Below, one piece after another: positions 58,836 to 64,000 of a DNA stretch of 64,000 bases. The stretch is from assembly GCA_963664605.1 (NCBI GenBank), contig OY761536.1, positions 2,976,001 through 3,040,000 on the forward strand, read 5' to 3'. Source of the stretch: JAHOYW01 sp963664605. Its GTDB lineage: Bacteria > Verrucomicrobiota > Lentisphaeria > Victivallales > Victivallaceae. Both the position numbers and the translations under genes were made by a program. The stretch's first letter is position 1. The number at the start of each line of letters is the position of its first letter. Under the pieces are notes generated by a model. The model had not been told where the DNA came from. It did no database searches and was given only the letters and a program-made list of their open reading frames with translations.

Positions 58836-61800
58836 TTATTTCAGGAAATAAAATTTAGTTTCATCATAACTTGCCGGGCAAATAAATTCTTTTACGTTTT
58901 TAGCGATGACGGTTTTGCTATCCAAATCGATAAGAGTCTTTGCTTCCGGTAGTTTTATTTTGACATTTTGAGTTTTATTCGGGTTATAAACACACAGTAA
59001 ATTGTTGTTTGTATATATGCGGACGTTTTTATCAGAATAAATATGGACCTTAAAATATTTGGCTATATTTCGGATGATTTCTTTGCTGAAATATGGCACG
59101 CCAATATAGATTGAATGCCAATTTTTCATGGGTTTGTAGGCAAACAGACCTTGTTCAATATTCGATTTACTTACATTTACATCAGGGTCATTGAAAACTG
59201 CAAATTCCCAAATGGTCGGATTGTTTTTTGATTTCAAGATGTAAAGTCTTACTTTTGAGCCTGTCACTGGTTCAAATATATCTGTTTGTATCTCATCAGG
59301 GTCAATGCCTGTATAAGCTGTTTTCCAAACACCGTCGGAAAAATACTGAATTTGATACTCTATTAAATTGTCAAATGATTTTTCATTTATCACGGTTTTA
59401 TTGAAGGTCATGTTTTGACCAAAATCCACTTCCAGCCACCACGGCCCTTTATCTTCGGATGTTGTCGCCCATCTCGTGTTTACAACATCTCCGTCAACGG
59501 CTTTTGGACCATCGTAGAGGGGATGAAAAACACTGCTTGTTTGCGCGTTTTTTTTAAAGACAAGATTTTTTCCAGCCGGCGCCTTCTCGCTGTCAAGCGA
59601 ACCAAGAACAACAGCTTTTTTGTCGGCAGAATAAAACAATGGCTTAATCTGCTCTTGTAAACTATTTCGTCTTTTAAGGTTGCCGTAATCTTTAGACTTC
59701 TCAGCCAAGTTGTGTACAAGTGGATGCATAGAGGACGGCTTAAACTTCATGAGTGGCAGTTTTGACGAGTTGTATTCAGCCATTTTGATGCCGATTAAAC
59801 TGGAAATGTTGTCCAAACTGGCGATGCCGTTGTTAAGATAACCGTTGCCATAGAACCAGATTAATACCTTACCATCTTTTTTAAGATTATTATTAATGTA
59901 TTTTCTTGTCGCGTTAGACATATCAAACGCAGTTAAGAATACATACATTTTGCAATCCGGCACTTTGCCTGCTGTCAGGTCAGAAAGGAGATACTGCCCG
60001 GTTTGCATACCCATCAAATCAATCCCTTCGCGTGATAATGACATGAGATTATAGTAAATTGCACTATGGGAGGATAATGAGTAGCTGCTTTTATCATCCA
60101 CAATAAAGGCAATATCAGGTTTGTATGCACACGATTTTGCTTCTTTAAGCCAATAATCATAAATATCTTTTAGCTTAGCCATTTCTTGCATTAATGTTTC
60201 ATCGGCCCACCACCCATTTCCTGGCAGATCCATCCACCATAAACCATTTCCGTGTGAAATGATACTGGCAAATGTTCTCCTAACGGTACGAATAGTGCTG
60301 GCTAGATCTTTGTTGCGATTATAGCCGTTGGAGGAGGCAGAAATTGAGGTGCGCGTATCATCTTCGGTAATCCACAGTTTATTATTTATTGAATAACTAT
60401 CAACTGGAGTCATAGCTAATGAACTGCCCCCTTCTCCTCGGTTATAATATGAGCGCGGAGCGGCAAAAATATCGATATATTTGCTTTTAATTGCTTTTGA
60501 AATGGCCATGTGTCCGGAGTTTTGGACTCCATGAGTTGCAAAATTAACCGGTAGTTCATTAATATATCCGTAAAAAGCTATGGACAGACAACGATTATCG
60601 GTTTCTTCTTTGACTATTTTCCCCATATAGTCCAGCATATCGGCGGTAGTTTCATTTAGGCACTGCAAAAAATCAAAAACCTGACTGCTCTGATTTCCTA
60701 CGAGGAAGGTTGAGTTCTTGGCGGCGGTTCTTTGTGCATAACTGGGGATTCTAATATCGTCAAATATCATCTTTTTGCCCCAGGCTTTGCTGAGGGCAAT
60801 GGGGGTTTTGTAACGATCTATCACAAACTCACGAAATTTCTTCTGCATTGGTATCCCGTAGTCAGCCAGTCCATTTGCAGGATGATAAAAATTTTCACCA
60901 CCCGCTAAATAGGTAAAATGATAACCGATGATATTGTTAGCAAAAGGAGATTTATTGACAAGCTGAATCATCCCTCTCAAGCTGTCCCCGGCAATCTTTT
61001 GCCAATATTCAGACGCATAACTGAACGCGATATTATGCAGATTGGCGGGATGGCGATGACCTTTTATTACCTCACCCTTGGCATATAATATTTCCTCTTC
61101 CGGTTTCTTCTTGCTGTACCATAGTAGTGGCCCCAAATTGCATCTGACTATTATTTTGGCATTGGGATCATACTTTAGAACTTCGTTAACATTGGGGACC
61201 AAGCCTTCGATATCATAAAACCTGCGCTTCGGGGAGTCTTCTCTCAGTTGCCATGCCAGATTTGATTCAACCTCATACAAATGAAGCTCATTCTTAGCTA
61301 ATAACTTATATTGCTTATTATATAATGGCAACCTATCTTTCTTCCAACCCTTATATAAATCATTCTTGCTTGCATTTTTAAGGAGAGCCTGAAGAGTATT
61401 GGCAAAGAAAAAAGTCGGGGAAACCGGCTTGCCGTCAATATGTAATACCGAAAGGCCTTTATAGTTTTTTATCTCGGCCTTGACTAAACCTTTTTGTGAA
61501 ACTTTTGGTTTTATAACAAGTTCACTCTTAATATTTAAGTTAACTTTAGCTAACTTTTGTGGAGAAATTTTTGCATCAGGGTGATTGTAAACTGCAAATT
61601 CCCAAATGGTCGGGTTGTTTTTTGATTTCAAGATGTAAAGTCTTACTTTTGAGCCTGTCACTGGTTCAAATATATCTGTTTGTATCTCATCAGGGTCAAT
61701 GCCTGTATAAGCTGTTTTCCAAACACCGTCGGAAAAATACTGAATTTGATACTCTATTAAATTGTCAAATGATTTTTCATTTATCACGGTTTTATTGAAG

Positions 61801-62036
61801 GTCATGTTTTGACCAAAATCCACTTCCAGCCACCACGGCCCTTTATCTTCGGATGTTGTCGCCCATCTCGTGTTTACAACATCTCCGTCAACGGCTTTTG
61901 GACCATCGTAGAGGGGATGAAAAACACTGCTTGTTTTCGCTGGTTTTTTAAAGGCAAGATTTTTGCTGTTGTCAGCAAGAGCGTTTACGACCAAACAGCA
62001 ACAACATACGAGTATTAGTAATTGATTTAAAAACAT
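58836..62036 (-). CDS. Secreted glycosidase-like protein with two identical F5/8-type (discoidin) domains
   Basis: 1066 residues. A signal peptide (1-21, ending ALA) is followed by a discoidin/F5-8C domain (about 30-150: GDVVNTRWATTSEDKGPWWL, VDFGQNMTFNKTVI), a linker, then a TIM-barrel glycosidase part (about 205-620: PSYAQRTAAKNS, SRYYNRGEGGSS-like APRSYYNRGEGG, NGLWWMDLPGNGWW), a beta-galactosidase-like trimerisation or amidotransferase-like part (KVPDCKMYVFLTAFDMSNAT), and a second discoidin domain (about 830-950) identical in sequence to the first. GH42-like architecture is my best guess. AAGG precedes the ATG. Confidence 0.65.
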   Translation of the reverse strand: MFLNQLLILVCCCCLVVNALADNSKNLAFKKPAKTSSVFHPLYDGPKAVDGDVVNTRWATTSEDKGPWWLEVDFGQNMTFNKTVINEKSFDNLIEYQIQYFSDGVWKTAYTGIDPDEIQTDIFEPVTGSKVRLYILKSKNNPTIWEFAVYNHPDAKISPQKLAKVNLNIKSELVIKPKVSQKGLVKAEIKNYKGLSVLHIDGKPVSPTFFFANTLQALLKNASKNDLYKGWKKDRLPLYNKQYKLLAKNELHLYEVESNLAWQLREDSPKRRFYDIEGLVPNVNEVLKYDPNAKIIVRCNLGPLLWYSKKKPEEEILYAKGEVIKGHRHPANLHNIAFSYASEYWQKIAGDSLRGMIQLVNKSPFANNIIGYHFTYLAGGENFYHPANGLADYGIPMQKKFREFVIDRYKTPIALSKAWGKKMIFDDIRIPSYAQRTAAKNSTFLVGNQSSQVFDFLQCLNETTADMLDYMGKIVKEETDNRCLSIAFYGYINELPVNFATHGVQNSGHMAISKAIKSKYIDIFAAPRSYYNRGEGGSSLAMTPVDSYSINNKLWITEDDTRTSISASSNGYNRNKDLASTIRTVRRTFASIISHGNGLWWMDLPGNGWWADETLMQEMAKLKDIYDYWLKEAKSCAYKPDIAFIVDDKSSYSLSSHSAIYYNLMSLSREGIDLMGMQTGQYLLSDLTAGKVPDCKMYVFLTAFDMSNATRKYINNNLKKDGKVLIWFYGNGYLNNGIASLDNISSLIGIKMAEYNSSKLPLMKFKPSSMHPLVHNLAEKSKDYGNLKRRNSLQEQIKPLFYSADKKAVVLGSLDSEKAPAGKNLVFKKNAQTSSVFHPLYDGPKAVDGDVVNTRWATTSEDKGPWWLEVDFGQNMTFNKTVINEKSFDNLIEYQIQYFSDGVWKTAYTGIDPDEIQTDIFEPVTGSKVRLYILKSKNNPTIWEFAVFNDPDVNVSKSNIEQGLFAYKPMKNWHSIYIGVPYFSKEIIRNIAKYFKVHIYSDKNVRIYTNNNLLCVYNPNKTQNVKIKLPEAKTLIDLDSKTVIAKNVKEFICPASYDETKFYFLK
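59195..59542 (-). repeat. 348-bp intragenic repeat, 3' copy (discoidin domain 2)
   Basis: Matches 61589-61936 at a constant offset of 2394 bp with about one mismatch (A against G at 59220/61614). It encodes the second F5/8C domain. Confidence 0.92.
61589..61936 (-). repeat. 348-bp intragenic repeat, 5' copy (discoidin domain 1)
   Basis: Partner of 59195-59542, same orientation, 2394 bp apart within one gene. Confidence 0.92.
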
Positions 62037-62191
62037 TATATTACCTTGTGAGCCAATTTCAAAACTGTTGGCTTCCTTTTGTTAAAAATTATATTTTTCA
62101 CGTATCAAAAATAATTTTGACGCGTTCGATGAGTTTTTTATAAAACTCCACCAAAAACCTGATTGTGTGTATGTTGCCCCCCTATCTCTAG

Positions 62192-62220
62192 TTTTATTGG
62201 TTTCTGATTTTTAAAGTCAA
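62192..62220 (-). promoter_or_regulatory. Possible proximal promoter of the glycosidase cluster
   Basis: Minus strand TTGACT (62215-62220), 17-bp spacer, ATAAAA (62192-62197), about 155 bp before the ATG. Weaker than the distal promoter at 62431-62459. Confidence 0.35.
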
Positions 62221-62403
62221 TTTTATTAAACACTTTTAAAATTAGCTCATTCTCCTAGATTGAAAAGTTTATTCCGTAACAATTTGTTTCATTTTATCCA
62301 TCGCTGTTTTTAAGCAGTCAGTCTGACTAACTATAAAGAGTATTGTTAGTTAAATCATAAACATCTGATATCTTGCTGATTCCGCCGTTATTTTCAACAA
62401 ACA

Positions 62404-62436
62404 ATGCAACGTGTTTCTTTTATTGTTCCTATTATA
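62404..62436 (-). promoter_or_regulatory. 33-bp inverted repeat, left arm (-10 and putative LacI operator)
   Basis: Perfect reverse complement of 62668-62700. On the minus strand it begins with the -10 TATAAT and continues through AGGAACAATAAAAGAAACAC to GTTGCAT, so it covers the transcription start region, a good place for a repressor. Confidence 0.8.
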
Positions 62437-62459
62437 CTTGACTTAAGTTCTTTTGTCAA
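62431..62459 (-). promoter_or_regulatory. Consensus promoter driving the minus-strand glycosidase cluster
   Basis: TTGACA (62454-62459), 17-bp spacer, TATAAT (62431-62436), a perfect sigma-70 consensus match. The leader to the first gene at 62036 would be almost 390 nt. Confidence 0.8.
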
Positions 62460-62644
62460 TACCCCCTTATATTTTTTTAGGAAAAATTAACAAGGGAAGA
62501 AAGCAAGGGTGTTTCTAATACTCTTGTTAAAGACACGTTACGCCGATTGAATATTGTTGCTTAATTTTCATAAAGGAATAAAAATACTTGAGTGGAAAAA
62601 AGATTATTTTTGTTTTTTTTATCGCTGATTTTTGATTTATGGTA

Positions 62645-62673
62645 TTGACAAACAAAAGAAAATAGAGTATAAT
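62645..62673 (+). promoter_or_regulatory. Consensus promoter of the LacI-family regulator
   Basis: TTGACA (62645-62650), 17-bp spacer, TATAAT (62668-62673), again a perfect match. The downstream 27 bp are the right operator arm. Confidence 0.85.
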
Positions 62674-62700
62674 AGGAACAATAAAAGAAACACGTTGCAT
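62668..62700 (+). promoter_or_regulatory. 33-bp inverted repeat, right arm (-10 and putative LacI operator)
   Basis: Mirror of 62404-62436. It lies directly between the -10 box and the regulator gene, which suggests autorepression. Confidence 0.8.
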
Positions 62701-62723
62701 AATAATATTAGGGATTGTATAAA

Positions 62724-63749
62724 ATGTTAATGGAAAAAAAAAGTTGTAATATCCGGGAACTGGCGAATTACCTAAAGGTTTCGCCGAGCACTGTTTCCCG
62801 TGTAATGAACAATTCCAAGGGTGCTATAAGTCCAATGACGCGCAAGAGAGTTTTGGACGCGGCGAAGATGTTAAATTATTCCCCTAACATTAACGCGCAA
62901 AGGTTTTTTTCCAAACGTACTAATGTGGTTGGTCTGGTTATTCCATCAAACGATAAGGATGGCGATTATATTTTAGAAGATCCACATCTCATGCGTGTCA
63001 TAAGCAGCCTGGGAACTGAGCTGAGAAAATATAGTATTCATATGCTGTTGCTATTTGCCGATGAAGCGTTTATCGCCGAGAAACAGTATCTTGACCATTT
63101 CAGAGGAAAGCATATCGACTCGTTGCTGATTTGGGGATGTCAGCTTGATGAAACATATCACGAAGATTTGCGTGCGCATGGTTTTCCGTATTTGTTTGTC
63201 GGAAACGTGCCGAAAAATAAAGATGGGGTTAATTATGTTGCTTGTGATTATCTAAGTTCTTCCATTAAAATTACCCGTTTACTTATAGAAGGAGGTGCAC
63301 AAAAACTATTATTTTTAGAAGGTTGCCACAATATAAGCGCAAGTGATACCCAGAAGCAAGGGGTACTGTCTGCTATGAAGGAAACAGGATTATCAGAAGA
63401 TTCTCTGTCGATAATGTATGGTGACTTTAAGAAAGAAAGCGGACGCAAAACGGCACTTAGTTTGCTCAAAGATAAAACTAAGTTGCCCGATGCAATACTG
63501 ACTGGGAATAATACTATGGCGATAGGCATTCTCGAAATATTCAAGGAGCAAGCACCGGAGCTGATAGATAAAATTAAAATTGCGAGTTTGGATACGGATA
63601 CGGAAAATTTACAGGGAACTGCGCTTTCAGCCAAAACAGACGATGTTAAACTCGGAGAATTGGCAGTTGAAACAATCATTGAACTTACGAAAAATAAAGG
63701 AATTAAAGTAGTAAAACTCGTGGAAAACAAAATTATAAAAGGTTTATAA
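62724..63749 (+). CDS. LacI-family transcriptional regulator
   Basis: 341 residues from ATG 62724, ten bases after AGGGA; an upstream TTG at 62715 is too close to that site. The N-terminal HTH and hinge are clear: NIRELANYLKVSPSTVSRVM, followed by RKRVLDAAKMLNYSPNINAQ. The effector domain is a periplasmic-binding-protein fold (VVGLVIPSNDKDGDY, AILTGNNTMAIGIL, IASLDTDTENL). It is expected to repress until a sugar binds. The mirrored operator arms suggest that it controls itself and the divergent glycosidase cluster. Confidence 0.92.
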   Translation: MLMEKKSCNIRELANYLKVSPSTVSRVMNNSKGAISPMTRKRVLDAAKMLNYSPNINAQRFFSKRTNVVGLVIPSNDKDGDYILEDPHLMRVISSLGTELRKYSIHMLLLFADEAFIAEKQYLDHFRGKHIDSLLIWGCQLDETYHEDLRAHGFPYLFVGNVPKNKDGVNYVACDYLSSSIKITRLLIEGGAQKLLFLEGCHNISASDTQKQGVLSAMKETGLSEDSLSIMYGDFKKESGRKTALSLLKDKTKLPDAILTGNNTMAIGILEIFKEQAPELIDKIKIASLDTDTENLQGTALSAKTDDVKLGELAVETIIELTKNKGIKVVKLVENKIIKGL

Positions 63750-63877
63750 TTTAATTAAAATCAATAATAAAATAGGAGCAAGCAATACTGGTTAAAGTTG
63801 TATTTTAGTCGATTTCTCAAACTTTAAGATTGAAAAATAATAATTTAATAAAATCAGAAAACCATTAGGAGAGCATA

Positions 63878-64000
63878 ATGAAAAAGCAAAGTAAAAATTT
63901 CACACTCATTGAATTACTCGTCGTGATCGCTATCATAGCAATCCTCGCCTCAATGTTGTTGCCGGCACTGAATAAAGCACGCGATAAAGCTAAAGATATT
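63878..64000 (+). CDS. Prepilin-like protein (partial)
   Basis: The first 41 codons only; the gene leaves the window on the right. The leader MKKQSKN is followed by FTLIELLVVIAIIAILAS and MLLPALNKARDKAKDI, the same prepilin head as the gene at 42925. TTAGGAGAG precedes the ATG. It lies 128 bp after the LacI-family gene on the same strand and next to a glycosidase cluster, repeating the prepilin-plus-glycosidase pairing seen at 42-44 kb. Confidence 0.9.
   Translation, partial: MKKQSKNFTLIELLVVIAIIAILASMLLPALNKARDKAKDI

Overview
The window looks like chromosomal DNA of a polysaccharide-degrading bacterium of the Planctomycetes-Verrucomicrobia-Chlamydiae group, most likely a Lentisphaerota (Victivallis/Lentisphaera-like) member. 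This is inferred from gene content, not from a rRNA comparison. The clues are prepilin-like proteins with an FTLIELLVVIAIIAILAS head, many glycoside hydrolases, AraC regulators placed beside sugar genes, a sodium:solute symporter, FAD-dependent oxidoreductase and URO-D family proteins inside sugar clusters, and a single-copy-style rrn operon.

Region by region. 1-3.5 kb: end of a U32 peptidase, an AsmA-like membrane protein, a HAD phosphatase and a lipoprotein-type peroxiredoxin. 3.6-7.4 kb: an AraC regulator divergent from two tandem GH4 (MelA-type) glycosidases closed by a strong terminator. 7.5-13.4 kb: a complete minus-strand rrn operon (twin promoters, 16S, tRNA-Ala, tRNA-Ile, a 90-bp tandem repeat, 23S, 5S, terminator). 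13.5-23.2 kb: Gfo/Idh/MocA dehydrogenase and divergent AraC regulator, an RND pump with its adaptor, a WbuC-type cupin, an ECF sigma/membrane protein/CnrX-like sensor trio and an alpha/beta hydrolase.

23.6-29.8 kb is an accessory segment. It holds a tyrosine integrase, two paralogous proteins of unknown function sharing a C-terminal domain, an excisionase-like HTH protein, a second integrase-like protein without key catalytic residues, and a HipBA toxin-antitoxin pair. 29.8-35.7 kb is a tightly coupled seven-gene minus-strand operon: URO-D protein, D-lyxose isomerase, NagB-like enzyme, PfkB kinase, small ferredoxin-like-fold protein, amidohydrolase and AraD. It could feed D-lyxose or L-ribose into D-xylulose 5-phosphate. 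35.8-46.9 kb is a glycan locus: LamG-repeat glycosidase, FAD oxidoreductase, GH16+CBM, prepilin, symporter and a divergent AraC regulator. A 25-bp element overlaps the -35 of both the symporter and the prepilin promoters.

46.9-53.7 kb is a pile-up of mobile elements: an IS110 element, and an IS91-type transposase with its partner tyrosine recombinase, broken by an intact IS66 element with perfect 21-bp ends and an 8-bp target duplication. 53.7-64 kb is another glycoside hydrolase cluster (beta-propeller enzyme, a decayed gene with an in-frame TAG, a DUF4450-like glycosidase and a discoidin-domain glycosidase). A LacI regulator is encoded divergently. Two consensus promoters face outwards from a perfect 33-bp inverted repeat that covers both -10 boxes and probable operators. 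The window ends inside a second prepilin-like gene.

The most unusual parts are the integrase-associated paralog cassette (25.0-28.0 kb), the mirrored LacI promoters (62.4-62.7 kb), the AraC element shared by two promoters (43.7 and 45.9 kb), and the rrn spacer repeats with a reversed tRNA order.
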